Assembly: GCF_001640805.2 (NCBI RefSeq)
Contig: NC_066849.1
Location: 24,054,250-24,118,249, forward strand
Reading direction: 5' to 3'
Length of the DNA stretch: 64,000 bases
Source of the DNA: Lates calcarifer
Lineage: Eukaryota; Chordata; Actinopteri; Centropomidae
The notes beneath the pieces are model-generated. The model made no database searches, was not told where the DNA came from, and saw only the letters and a program-made list of their open reading frames with translations. The position numbers and the translations under genes are program-made. Of this stretch, positions 27,261 through 39,811 are shown one piece after another; within the stretch, counting starts at the first letter, position 1, and each line of letters opens with the position of its first letter.

Positions 27261-28274
27261 CATAGCTAGCTAGCTAGTTAGTAAATAAATCATTCATAGC
27301 CAATTATAAACGAAAAACAAACTCCGTTGAAACATACAATTACCGTCAGTAAATAATAAAACATTTGCTGGACGTCGTTTTCGGTTCCCATGAGTCGAAA
27401 GGATTAATTCATTCACGGCCACATGCTTATCAAACTGCAGTATTTCATAACTACCATGCATAATCCAAAGTGTAATCTGTTTAAAAGTGCCTTGCTCATG
27501 TATAAACACACATCATTCGTAACCTTCACGATTCAACTGGGTCTTGTGACAAATTCGGCATGCATGTGATCTATCAGTAATGCGCCGTTTCAGAAAAATT
27601 CAAACCTATATCTTTGGCATGCCTGTTATTGTCCACGTTAGCGAACGTTTCCCTGGTTATATTCAACCAAATGCTTTGCGGCGGCAGCGAAGCAGCAGAA
27701 ACATTTCAGTTTAATTGAAACAAATCCTGGGAGGCGTATCAAATGTATGCCGATATCACAATAACCTGGTTACGTTTCATCAAACATCAACATCCACGTT
27801 GTGCGACGCGTTACTCGCTTTAACGTTAGCGTGGCTTCTTAATATTGACAGATTTTTAATGGGGTTTTGACCTGTTGTCTACCCACATCAAATCTGAGCC
27901 AATTACCGGTATCAGTGAAGAGCATGTGTACTCCTAATCCTGGATTATCTAGCACAGAAAACTAAGACCGTGCGGTATAAGGACTAAAACAACGCTATTT
28001 AATGTGGTAGCTAATCAGTAAGACCATAACAGTGGACATGTGTATTTTCAGACAAGCAGTTATTCTCCAGTTAGATATTATTTTGATGCTAATTATTAGC
28101 CTTCAGTTCGTCTCTTCCTATGGTACCTTCACATTTCTAAGGTTATTGCATGAACCTGGACATTTTCTGTTGTGTGTCAGTTACTCCAGTAGATTCTAAT
28201 ATACAGTAATGTAACAGTAGACCTCACGCTTTTAAGCACTTAATGCTCTAATGTTGTGCTTTGTCTCTCTCAGA

Positions 28275-29477
28275 ATGGGGAATTTTACATCCACCACTAC
28301 TGGGACTCTGTCCAGCACAGCCTGTGTACAGTATGTTCAAGTAAGTACATGGTGCCTGCAGTCAACTTGTTAAAACCTGGCAAGGTAGTGTGCTGTGAAT
28401 CTCTTTACAACCTAGTTTTGATTGTTTCTGTCTGATATATTTGGCATTAAAAACAATAATGATTAATCATTGAAATATTTGATAAATGCACTCAGTTCTT
28501 TTGCCTTTGCTCAGTGTGGTCTATTTCTGTGTTCTACCGATATTTAATGAATTGTAATTTTTCCCTGACTTTTCAGGAGGTGGTGTCACAGAACTGTGTT
28601 GTTATATTTTCCAAGACCACCTGTCCTTATTGCAAAATGGCCAAGAATGTGTTCAATGAAATTGGTGCGACCTACAAGGTGATTGAACTGGATGAACACA
28701 ATGATGGGAGGAGACTGCAAGAGGCCTTAGCTCAGATGACTGGTGCCAGGACGGTGAGAACTTCATATCAGATTTTGGAATTGGAGCTTTATAGCCTGCT
28801 ATTTCAGCATCTAATAAAAAAAGAAAAGAAAAACATCAAAACATGGACATTTGACAGCTTATTTGTTCTGGCAGCTCTGCATTAAAGTTAAATTTAGGTG
28901 GACTTTTTGTTATGGCTGCAGCCAAGAATTAGGTCTTTATCTTGACTCAAAATAGCATCTGGCAATAGCATCTGAATCAAGATAAAGAGCAGCCAAAGTT
29001 GCATCTTTTCCAGACTATGATCTTTTAATGAGAGAAAATATATTACATTTACTAAAAGTTGACAGTACCAAGTACAATTACATGTTTGGAGAGAGGTAAC
29101 CTGTACATAAATGCTGCATGATATAGACTGAGGACCATAACAGATGCAATTGTTTTTAGATCAAATTAAGAGTTAAAAAACATACTTTTTTTAATACGGT
29201 CTGCACATGCAAGACCCATCTCTGCTTTTACCATAAAAATGGATTAAGCTGTGACTTCAAAGAACTACTCATTCACACTGTCGTAATGTTATGACATGAT
29301 TTGTGTGTTCAGGTGCCGAGAGTCTTTATTAATGGAAACTGCATCGGGGGCGGCTCTGATACCAAACAGCTCCACCAACAGGGAAAGTTGGTGCCTTTGA
29401 TTGAACAGTGTGCTCCCTGCTGCACTGCAACCAGCTCTGAAGGCTCAGGCAGTGGACAGTTTGAGTCAGCTAAATGA
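28275..29477 (+). CDS. glrx2: Glutaredoxin 2
   Basis: Dithiol glutaredoxin that reduces glutathione-mixed disulfides using glutathione. Three coding exons give 135 aa: 28,275-28,340, 28,577-28,753 and 29,313-29,477, with GTAAGT and GTGAGA donors and all phases 0. The thioredoxin fold carries the active site TTCPYCK (C38, C41), the cis-proline TVP motif (T81-P83) split exactly by intron 2, and the glutathione-binding GGGSDT motif (93-98). C29 and C114 match the extra structural cysteine pair of vertebrate GLRX2. The C-terminus is a short Ser/Gly-rich tail. The start ATG lies one base after a splice acceptor (CTCTCAG/AATG), so a 5' exon exists upstream. The encoded N-terminus (MGNFTSTTT) is not a mitochondrial leader, so this form should be cytosolic or nuclear. 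The central exon also reads on into intron 2, giving a spurious longer frame. Human GLRX2 has CSYC where this copy has CPYC. Confidence 0.95.
28934..28988 (+). other. Intronic hairpin in glrx2 intron 2
   Basis: TCTTTATCTTGACTCA (28,934-28,949) pairs with TGAATCAAGATAAAGA (28,973-28,988), matching at 15 of 16 positions. The loop of about 23 bases contains two copies of AATAGCATCT. It could be a small inverted-repeat element or a structured RNA. The size is short for a typical microRNA precursor. Confidence 0.5.
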
Positions 29478-29657
29478 CTAACCGTTTTTGTAGTTTTTTT
29501 CAATCCTGTATTTATTAAATGTTTGCTTGATCTTACGCGACAAGTTGTACATTGCTTGAGCATGACCATGTTATTTATATATCAAAGTGCATTGAATAGT
29601 TGATGTTTCAGCCACATTTGTTTTCATCCAGGGATGTACAGTATTATTATTATTATT

Positions 29658-29663
29658 ATTAAA
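29658..29663 (+). terminator. Candidate glrx2 polyadenylation signal
   Basis: ATTAAA lies about 180 bases after the glrx2 stop, directly after a short ATT trinucleotide run (29,643-29,660). It is the first good signal in the 3' region. No transcript data confirm its use. Confidence 0.4.
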
Positions 29664-30399
29664 GCTACCATCTTTTAAACAAAACCTGTGAATAGTGAAA
29701 CTACTTCAAATACTTCTCCTGCGCATGTCTGTTGTATTGAACAATATTACAGTCATAAACAAGCATGATATGTCTTGAAGCATCAAGCATCATCAAACAT
29801 TGAACATCATGTAGTACTGACTGATTAGCACATTTTATTGTGCTGAGTATTTGACATTGTGTGTTATTGAGAAATGTTAGTTATTTGCATAGATTGTATA
29901 TGAAAGATATAGTACTTATGTTTTTTTGTTTTGTTTTTTACTTGCTTGGTTAAATCATTTTCTATTTCAGGGTATCTGAGATTTTGGTAGTAGCTGTGTT
30001 TGTATTTAATATTAGGGAGGTGGTTGATTTTTGGTAAATAAATGTAGGAATAAGGTCATCATGTTGCTGGTCAGATGAATGGGCGGATATATTAAGTCAG
30101 AATCATTCTAAACGTTGTAAACTGAATGTATATTTATGATTATTAAAAAAATATGAATGAAAATTCACTACTAGTTTTTCACGTCTTTCATGTCTTTACC
30201 GAAGAGTGCTCCATTTGTTCCCCCCGACCTCGTAGGAGGGTGGGCATCTATTTTAGAAGATAGCTATTTTTTAGTCGTGGTAAATTTACTCAACTGCAAA
30301 TGTGCCTTTACAAAGGCTATCACTTGAATATTACGAAAGAAACATGTCTGTTGCTTATGCTTGAGAATATTCTTTGTAAAATATAAGTCGCCTACTACG

Positions 30400-30574
30400 G
30401 TGTACGCTGCATAGTGAAACGTGCGCATCCAGATTGCCCACGTTGCACCGCATCACGGTGACGTTACTCCAGTGCTTCAGTTAAATTAGCTTGACTAACG
30501 GGTGCACTGCTAAGCTAAGACATTAACATCTTGTTTATGTACACAGTTAGGTTGAATAAACAACACTGTAAAAA
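30400..30574 (+). promoter_or_regulatory. Probable uchl5 promoter and 5' UTR
   Basis: The sequence ahead of the uchl5 start is locally CG-rich, with GTGCGCATCC, CCACGTTGCACCG and GGTGACGTTACTCC; TGACGTTA at 30,459-30,466 is an ATF/CREB-like half site. There is no TATA box, as expected for a housekeeping deubiquitinase. It sits about 0.75 kb past the glrx2 poly(A) candidate, so uchl5 has its own promoter rather than a bidirectional one shared with ro60. Confidence 0.45.
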
Positions 30575-33500
30575 ATGGCTGGAAGCGCAGGAGAGTGGTG
30601 TCTAATGGAAAGTGACCCCGGGGTGTTCACAGAGCTGATAAAAGGTTTTGGTGAGTGAGTTGTAGCTTAATGCTAGCTGCTCATTCAATATAACGTGGCT
30701 ATGCGACAGTGCTAGTTAGCTAGCTGCTCTACAGCTAACGGTAACTTCCAAATTAGCTACCACTGATTACTCATGCAAAAAGAAAAAATGCGACGTTGGA
30801 TTGAACTAAAATATTTTAGAGGATGCGCATATTCAACAGCCACCCAAACGCTGTATTTTCCAAAAAAATAGCATGTAATAATTTGTCAGTGTGAGCTAAC
30901 TTAATTAGGCAAGCTAACTGGCTAGCATTACTCAGCGTTCAAAACAACGGCGCGTGAAAACAAATCGTCGCTCGTAAATGATGACATTTGTTGTGCTGTC
31001 AAACCGACACCGAGTGAAGCAGCTCACTTAATTAGCGTTTGTTGACGGACAGGTAGCTCTTACTGCAATAGTTATTCCAAAATGTTCAATGTTTGATGCT
31101 TCACTTGTCATTGTCAGGCTGCAAAGGAGCCCAGGTTGAGGAGATATGGAGTATGGAGCCAGAGAACTTTGACAACTTGAAGTATGTTCATATATGCAAC
31201 CTCATTATCTTGCATGCTCCCTCTAAAGACCGGCCTTTTAATTTAACTGTTCTATTCCAGACCAGTTCACGGCTTGATTTTCCTGTTCAAGTGGCAGCCA
31301 GGTGAAGAGCCAGCAGGATCAATTGTTCAGGATTCAAGACTTGACCACATCTTCTTTGCAAAACAGGCACGTCAATATATATTTTAAGTGCACTTTGTTA
31401 GTATCAGCAAATATATTATGTGGCATAGGTAGTTCTATAGTTCTATATAGTCTTTTCAACTTCAAACTGGAATTGTTTCAATTAATGTAGAAGTGTCTCC
31501 TGATGCATTTGACTAAATATTTCACCACTGAAGTATAGTTGCAAAATAAAAGGTAATGACAATTATGACTGGAATGAATGACTATTTTAATTCCCAAATG
31601 ATCTCAAGAGTAGTTTCTCTCTCTTGACAGCTCAGTGTATAAAATGTTAGGAAATTGTAATAAATAAATAAATACCCATCACAATTTTGTAATGCCCAGC
31701 AGTCCAAAACTTAGAATAAGGGAACTTCTCAGCATTTTTGCTTTAAAATGTAAACAAAACAAAAGAGTAATTGTAAGACGACATTGTCTAGTTCAGCTAA
31801 ATTGAATAATGAATTCACTGGGCCTGTGACGGCTAATAATAAAGTATGAGGATGCTGCTTTTCACACTGATAAGAGGGTTATTCATTCTGACATAAGTCT
31901 TAACATTCCACTGTGAGATTTGAAACTTTGTTTGCTATCACAGACTTAGTGGCTAATAAAACTGTAATCTCTTGCTATGAAATCAGATCTCTTAATTTAG
32001 AATGCATATAATGTGCTCTTAGTTTTTAATTCATCGAAAGCATCAGAATTTGTTTTATCTATCCAATCATTGATTGTGTTTTTGTGTATCTGTGTATTTT
32101 CAGGTCATTAACAATGCCTGTGCCACCCAGGCAATTGTCAGCGTTCTGCTCAACTGTTCCCATCCTGACATGTTGCTTGGAGACACACTGACAGAGTTCA
32201 GAGAGTTTTCACAGAGTTTTGACGCTGCTGTACGTTCATGGTATTTTGTCTGTAATCCAAGAATTGTGGCTTTGATTTGTTTTGTTTGAATTGTGTGATC
32301 TAGCTCAAGAATTTACCTGTTGTTTTCTGTTAGTTTATTTGTAAATTGCTTATTTGTTTAGTTGTTGTTGGGTATGAACCTTACCATGTAAATTTTCTCA
32401 CTGCTCGTTCTAAAAATGACATTTGTACTGCTTTCCCCCTTGAAGCAGTAACTCATTACACAGCTCACTATAGTAATTTCCCCCTCTGTCTCTAACACTG
32501 ACAGTTTTATCCTCTTACCTTTTAAAACCGTGATGACTCAGTTGTCTGTCCCACAAATATTCAGGAGAACCAGGCTGTACTGATTTATGATGTTCGGCTT
32601 CTCCTTTGGTTTTAAAAAAAAAACTCAAATTTGCTTCTACCTAGACATTGCTACTTTGTATTATTTAATAGATGGCAGCAGCTTATCGGGAAAAGCAAAC
32701 AGGGCTGGAAAAAGCAACAACTAAGTAATTTATTTTAATTAGTAACTGTAATATTACTGAAATAGAAATACTAATTAGATGCTCAACCTTTTAGGTAAAA
32801 AAAATGTGTAGCATGGACCGTACACTGCTTCATTACACCACAGCATCTTTAAGGCAAGGGTTATGCAATCAGCATTATAATCCTACATCTCCCACTCTCC
32901 TCAGATGAAAGGTTTGGCTCTTAGCAACTCTGAAGTGATCCGACAAGTTCACAACAGCTTTGCCAGGTAAGCTCCTGCTCATATCATATCCAGCTAGAAA
33001 GGCTCTGTTTGATTGGCTTCATGTTATTTTTAGCTTCTCATTCTAACTTGGAGAAAAGTGATTGGCCCATTTGTCGCTAATGCAGCAGTCTGCCTTTTTG
33101 AAACATGCACATGTGAGACTGGTTCATTTATTGGTCGCTAAAATGTGTCAGTACTCATTCTCTTATTTAATAAATGAGTCATTCAAAGCACAACTTACAC
33201 ACAACTTCTGAAGTGATAACACTTTTAATTAAGGATAAAACATATTAAAATTCAATACATCACCTTCATTTTTTGACTTGTGTTATGACATTCTTAAAGC
33301 AGAAGATATTCCTACTTCACTACCTGTGCATTTGTTATGTTTGCAGACAGCAAATGTTTGAATTTGATGCAAAGTCATCAGCAAAGGACGAGGACGCCTT
33401 TCACTTTGTGAGCTATGTTCCTGTAAATGGCAGACTATATGAGCTGGATGGACTTCGAGAGGGACCAATTGACCTGGGTAAGCAGAAAAATGTAATTTGT

Positions 33501-36086
33501 TATTTTCCTTTTATTGCTTTAAGGTTTCAGCACCTAAACTGGCAGTTTAATGTTTAAGGTCCCTCAGTGTGAGGCCCTGCTGTGCATAGCTGAATTTTGT
33601 CTTGTTGGCCATGGCCCATTTCCTCTAAAACTGTCTGTTTTATGATGATGTACAGTGTGTGCTTGCAGTTACTGTATACATAGACACCTGCAGTGTTATT
33701 TATTTCTGTCTGTGTTTTTCACCAGGTGCATGCAACCAGGATGACTGGATCAGTGCGGTTCGCCCAGTGATTGAGAAAAGAATACAGAAGTGAATATCTG
33801 CACATTTATTATCGATTTAAAGTAACCAAGCACACACAGTTTAAATTGAATTTAATGCTTTAATTTCATTTTTCACTTCCTTTTTAAAACACTGAACAGT
33901 CTCTATATTCAGGTTGGACTAAGACACCAGAAATGAATTAAAGTAGCATGCAGTCATGGTGACATTTCTCATCCATCTTCTCTGGTTTATTGGCATTTTT
34001 CATAGTTAGAGATTGTATTGTGCAATGATGACATTTTGGAGTGAACTTATTACTTTCCTCTTCAGGTACAGTGAAGGAGAGATCAGATTCAACCTAATGG
34101 CCATTGTGTCAGACAGAAAGATGATATATGAGAGGAAAATCGCAGAGCTCCAGACTCAGCTTACTGAGGTGAGTGGCAGCAAAAGAGCTGAATCCAGAGC
34201 AGACATGAGAAAGAATAATTTATTATTTTGCTTTCTCCCCAGGAGTCTACATGTGAAATTCATCAGTTGTCAGCTTTCAGAAAGTTAGAGATCATAGCTT
34301 CAGTGTGCCTAAGTTTGGGGGGAAAAAGCGCTGTGTTTTGTTTGTGGCTTCATCCACTCATCTGTTTGTCATGTTTGTCATTTCATATTTGAACACTCAT
34401 GACGTGTGCATTACTACAACTCCAGTTTTGATGAAACCTGGTATAGTGATGCAATCTTGTCCTGACGTGCAACATTTAGAAAATGTCATAGATGTCCCAA
34501 ATGGAAAGAGTGGTGACTGTGATAAACCTGTGCTATCTTTGAACATCATGAAAAGTCGTTTTCAACCCATCTGCTGTGGACATCATAACTGTTAAATTTC
34601 TTAAGGGGTTAAAGAGTAACTTGATGCCAAACTAAAAATCCTGGTTTCACTGACTTTGACACACCTGCATCATTATTGGGTGTAGTTGGAAATATGTTCT
34701 GCTGTACCTGTAGCCAGCTGCACCTTACAGGGTTGTCAGGATGTCCTGATCACACCCTGAGTACACATCTGCAATAGTGCAGGAAGGTGAAACCCTCAAC
34801 CACTGGAGGTCAGCAGAAACAAGGTTTTCAGATGGTGTGTTTAAAGAAATAGGTGTGATGATCTGTGATAGCACTTCTCACTAAATACTCAAGGTCCCAA
34901 TTTGACAAAGGCAGCAATTTAATTGACATTATGATTGTGTAAGCATCTTACATTTAATCAACATGAAGCATCTTCATCACCAACTGTCCTCTCACCTTTT
35001 TATTCCCCCATTCCAACTAGTCAGGATACATCCTGCATGTGTAAAAACCTTTGTCCCTTTCTGCTCCTAGGATGAACCAATGGACACAGACCAGAGCAGC
35101 ACATTTCTTAGCTCCATCCAATCAGAGATTGCCAAGTACCAGCTCCTTATTGAAGAGGAAAACCAGAAACTTAAAAGATATAAGGTGTGTTTTTCCTCAG
35201 CACCACATTCCATACAATTGCATGCTGTATTTCATGTGACTGTTCATTGTGGTAGAAGTAAAAGGAAAGGGCCCATGAGCCTACAGCACACGTTTTTATT
35301 TTTATAACCAAGAGCACATTATAAATGTATAGACTATGTTTACTGCAGTGTTTTCAGCCACCTCTGAATGTACTGTACTAGCTGCAGAGGTTTTGTACAT
35401 TTCCTCCCTACCACCACATTAGTCTTGCCCACTACTTAGATTTATGTATGTTCTTACAGATTGAAAACATTCGACGAAAGCACAACTACCTTCCTTTCAT
35501 CATGGAGCTACTGAAGACGCTGGCAGAGTACCAGCAGTTAATACCTTTGGTGGAAAAGGTAATTTTTTTTCTATTCTTTATTACTGTGGCTTCCCCCAAC
35601 ACCATTTGCTTTCAGTGCATGAGTGTCTGGGGAGACTTAAAGAAGTACCTTTACATTTTGACACATGGTTGGCTATTTCTTTTCATGGAATGTGCACATT
35701 ATTTCAATGAGATCATGGATGTCAGCAATGTGTATATAGGGACATTCAAGGACAAAAAATGAAAGCATTTGGTCAATGCGATGGGTTACAGAACAGAGAA
35801 ATAATTTTGTAAATGTGATGAAATGGATCACTGATCCACTGCAAGGATGTTTAAAAACCAGAGCTTTGGTATTCTGTCCACTAGAGGGCAGACATAATTT
35901 CTCACAAGCATGCCATGCTGTAGTTACATTTAAATATCTGTAGATTGTGTGCTGAAATTTAGTGACCAGATCCGTCGTTCTTTCCTGAATTTCTAGAAAT
36001 AGGGGACACTAATGAAAATGTCTCTGGGTTTGTCTCACTAGGCGAAGGAGAAACAGAGCGCCAAAAAAGCTCAGGAGGCCAAGTGA
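30575..36086 (+). CDS. uchl5: Ubiquitin C-terminal hydrolase L5 (UCH37)
   Basis: Cysteine deubiquitinase of the UCH family that binds the 19S proteasome through ADRM1/RPN13 and also joins the INO80 complex. Eleven coding exons total 990 nt, 329 aa, the same length as human UCHL5: 30,575-30,650, 31,118-31,181, 31,261-31,366, 32,104-32,229, 32,905-32,966, 33,347-33,477, 33,726-33,789, 34,066-34,168, 35,071-35,184, 35,460-35,558 and 36,042-36,086. The UCH domain spans about residues 7-225. Catalytic residues are all present and in human numbering: Q82, C88 in NNACATQ, H164 in DAFHFVSY and D179 in YELDGL. The C-terminal part (about 230-329) is helical with the [13 protein letters not shown] and [12 protein letters not shown] segments and a KEKQ/KKAQE tail of the ULD/ADRM1-binding region. 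Intron 3 has a GC donor (CAG/GCACGT). The gene is tail-to-tail with rgs2, as in human. Confidence 0.97.
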
Positions 36087-36397
36087 ACAACACACTTCAA
36101 CAGAGAAGCCTCCAATTACATACACACAGACACATCCAGAGCTCTACAGTCACTCTTTCATCAGTGAGCCACACACAGATACTGTACATCATTTGTCATA
36201 CTCATATTAATGACCATGGATGGTCTGCAGCACTTCCTCACTGTGGCATCCTGTGAACCATCCAGACATTAAGAACTGCACTGCACTGCAGGTGTAGCAG
36301 AGAGACTGTCGGCAAAATGCTCTCTCCATGTGTCCATCAGCTCTGTTGCATGATAGAAGGAAAGATGTGCTCAAATTATGTTCTGTCTTATTTTCAT

Positions 36398-36403
36398 AAT
36401 AAA
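36398..36403 (+). terminator. uchl5 polyadenylation signal
   Basis: AATAAA lies 312 bases after the uchl5 stop codon and is followed by TG-rich sequence (GATGTTTGTGAATGTTC), the usual downstream element. No better signal is seen between the stop and this point. Confidence 0.65.
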
Positions 36404-36419
36404 ATGTTTAGATGTTTGT

Positions 36420-39090
36420 GAATGTTCTTTTTTTAAATCAACATCACTTAATTATTGATTTGTCTCCAGATATGGTCTCTAAATGCTGTTCACTCAGAGA
36501 AATCCACTGAATTGTAAGACTTAGTGGTAGATCTTTGGCACCACCTACTGGTGCAGCAGAGGAATGACGATGACTATGTTTATAGTACATTACAAAAAGC
36601 CATCTGATGAACTTTCTGTAAGTATCAGAAATTAGTGAAGCTACAGTTTGTTGGGCAAGACAACTATCTTTTTAAAAACAATCTGACATTTAGATCTGTG
36701 TATTAGACCATCTGACCTGGTGAGAGCACACTGTCAAGCTGCCAACTCCTTATAAGTGCATCATTAAGAAAGGACTGGTACAAATTTAGTGACTCGTGTG
36801 TTTTTTGGATAGGTTCCTGTGGCAGTCTGTTGATGTTTTGATCATGGGGCCTCTGTGATTTGTCCAGTAATTCAACTTCTGGCTTGTACTATACAAAGAC
36901 GCCATACTTAGCTGACTTACAGGTTGTACATGAACAGCGTGTGTGTTAAGGCCTGCGTAGTATGACGTATCAGTCTCCATACCAAAGGAGAACGTGGCCC
37001 TTTTCTATTTTTGGCTTTAGTGTTTACAGACACACCTTAAGTACTCCTTGGATCTGATCCCAGTCATCTGTTGCCAAGAGCCTTCATGGCAACAAATGAA
37101 AATCCACAGGTTTTACTACCAGCTCAGAGAGAGAACAGCGTGTCTGTTATATGATCCTGTATGATTTCAGCCCGCGCAGATGACCAAATGATAAGTAATG
37201 GTGACTGTGCCAGTTCTGAAGGGTGTTCATGAATACCTTTACTACCTCACTATACACGCTTTAGCATCCAATGTGGTAATTATCACATTGTCTAATTGTC
37301 TTCTTCTTGTCTCTTAAAATAGTGAACACTGCTGCATAATGGAATTTGTGCTGTGTCTACCTACTTCAGAGGTCAGGGAAAGATTTGTACAGCTTATTAT
37401 CACATACAGTGATAATAAGAGCTTTCAAGGACCATAAAAGCAGTGGTTTCAAGCCCAGACAAGGAATGTTCTGTGAAAAATAACATTAGCATTAGAGCTG
37501 TGACTACTAATTGCTTTCACTGTCAGTTATTTTTATGATTAATTACTAACTCTTAAAAATGTCAGTGGAAAATAAATAAATTTAAAAAATAAGATGGCCA
37601 TAAATGTTTTGTATGAACAGCAGTCCAATACATTGATTTGTTACCAATGTATCGGACAATGTCCATACCACATTTCAAAGCAATCCACTCAGTAGTTGTT
37701 GACATTTCACATAAAAGACAAATTCAACCTTCTGTTGGTGATAGAGGAAAAGTCAGGGGGTCACCACGATCAGCAGTCTTTATCCTCTAGGGATCACAGA
37801 TGCCTGTATGTAATTTCATGCCAATCCATTCAATAGGTATTTCAGTCTGAAACCACACTGATGGACTAACCAGCTGACATTGCCATCTCTAGAGCCTTGC
37901 TGCTAGCGTGGCATAAAATGGGATTGTGATCATTTAAGTACTAAAGAAAAGAACCCTGTATTAATATTACATTCTTTTCCTGCCAGTGTGGGTTTCAAAC
38001 TATTCATGTTCAGATCACAAATCTAGTCCTCTAACCTGCAGGCCAGCAGAGCATATGGTTCTGAAGGGCTGCTGGTGTAAAAGATGATCTCATTACACCA
38101 CAGCAGCAGGCCACAGGTCTGAGGAGAGAGCAGGAGCTGTCAGCTTGTCAGGAGCAATGTCTGGGTGTCTGGCCACTGTCAGCCTCCACGATGAGTTCAC
38201 GGCTGGAAACACCCCTGTATCAGAGAGCAGACGCACAGCAGGCAGAGGACTCTATCTGCTGTCAGTCAGATGTTCTCTTCTGTTTTTACAGCCTTAAACA
38301 TGGGGGCCATTGTTACAGTATTTAAACTCTGCTGTGATGACGTGGCCCCCGTCAGCTGTGCCAGGAGGAATGTAATGTTCCAAAAAGATTAGGAATGTTG
38401 TTTTTGTTGTGCAACTTAACATCCAGCACATTGTGTCGAGAAATGTACAGTATGTAAATTATGTGTCTGACCTTTCTGTTAAACCAAACACCCAACTATT
38501 TCCAGTTTGAATATAAACAATAATTAACTGTCAGTAGATAAATACATTTTCTTCTTTCTTTCTGGAAAATACATGTCAAAATATAGCTCCATGCTTTAGC
38601 AGTAAATGAGGTACGCAGTAGCCCATTTTGGCAGCTGACTTTAACAAGGAGGTAGGCAGTTTTTTTTTTCTTTTTTTAACATAGGTTCAAATGAATATAT
38701 GCTGTGCACATATGCAAGCTGGATGTCCATTCATTTTTATGGGATCATCCATGATCTTCAATGTGATCTTCAACTTCTCCTACTTTTTTTTTTTTTTTTT
38801 TAATTCAGACCTTGCCTGCAGTACTTCGACTTCAACTGCATACACTGTTTGCTGCAGGAAGTTAGCTTACTCCAATTTAAATCCATGCTACAGTTCAGCA
38901 CGAGTATTCACTTTGACAGTGATAGACATTTGTAGATGTAGTTTTAACAAAATTCTGAAATAATTTCTTTTTGTCTTGAAGCTATTCAATAGGGATTTGA
39001 GCTTTAATGAATTTGGTTACACGGTTTCCAAAGGTCAACAGTGAACTTATATGCAAAAAAAGTCAGACATTTTTGAATTTCAGCACTGAA
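36420..39090. other. Intergenic between convergent uchl5 and rgs2
   Basis: No gene seen. The region contains one probable interspersed repeat (about 37,620-37,925) and poly-T tracts at 38,660-38,678 and 38,783-38,801. The open frame at 38,691-38,963 is built on the poly-T run and is not credible. Confidence 0.6.
37620..37925 (+). repeat. Teleost interspersed repeat, class uncertain
   Basis: Phrases CAAAGCAATCCACTCAGTAG, AGAGGAAAAGTCAGGGGGTC, TAATTTCATGCCAATCCATT, TATTTCAGTCTGAAACC and CTCTAGAGCCTTGCTGCTAG occur in this order. I recognise the order as a dispersed fish repeat with no coding capacity. I cannot name its class from memory, and both limits are approximate. Confidence 0.5.
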
Positions 39091-39098
39091 CAATAAAC

Positions 39099-39104
39099 TT
39101 TATT
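39099..39104 (-). terminator. Candidate rgs2 polyadenylation signal
   Basis: TTTATT on the plus strand gives AATAAA on the minus strand about 710 bases after the rgs2 stop. No earlier canonical hexamer was noticed on this strand in between. Confidence 0.45.
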
Positions 39105-39811
39105 TTTCAAGCAGGCCAGCTGCCCCAAACTGAAATTCACATTTAACACATTGTGCAATATCACAGTATTTACAATAAATAAGAATGTCACAGTCATTTC
39201 AGGCCAAATGCCATCTTCAGTGAAAATTGTGAATATTATATGAATTAAAATTGCACTTTTATGTGTAAACAGATCAAATCCAGCAGAGCAATATGAAAAC
39301 CAGGGTCACATAGGAAGTCCTGTGTATATCTGTGACTTTGTACATCAGAAAATACATTCTAACAGTTGTTGGTAAGATATACAGAGCTAAGTATGAAAAA
39401 TTTTGACAGACTCTTCTCATTCTTTGAATGCATTGGCTCTCAAACAGCATGTTCTTGAACAGCATCAATGTTCAAAATACCAAACTCTAATAGCATAGTG
39501 AGTAAAGTGCAGGTAATGGCCCAGTGAAGAAAATGTAACCTAAATCCCATCTAGTTGAAATGCTGTGTATTGCCTGCAGCAGCTATAGCATCCAGGCTAA
39601 TCATCCCAACTTCATTGTTGAAAGCTCTCAGCAGGACAGAGTGAAAATGGTTTCAGTTTTGCATTTTCCACCCTCGCCATTAATATTTATGCTCAGGATT
39701 TGCATTCAAGTCCATTATCCTGAGGCAGTGCCTGGAATGAACATCATCAGTGGTCTATTCACACAGTCACAGTGGTAAACAAATGACCTCAGGAGTGGGT
39801 CTCTAGTTTGA

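Noticed and set aside
27580..27714. 44-residue basic frame near the glrx2 promoter (starts MRRFRKIQTYIFG), considered as a mitochondrial leader
   Set aside because: It ends in TAA with no donor joining it to the glrx2 coding exon, so it is at most an upstream open frame.
28514..28885. 123-residue frame covering the glrx2 core exon
   Set aside because: Only 28,577-28,753 is coding; the rest is intron read-through on both sides, shown by a TTTTCAG acceptor and an ACG/GTGAGA donor.
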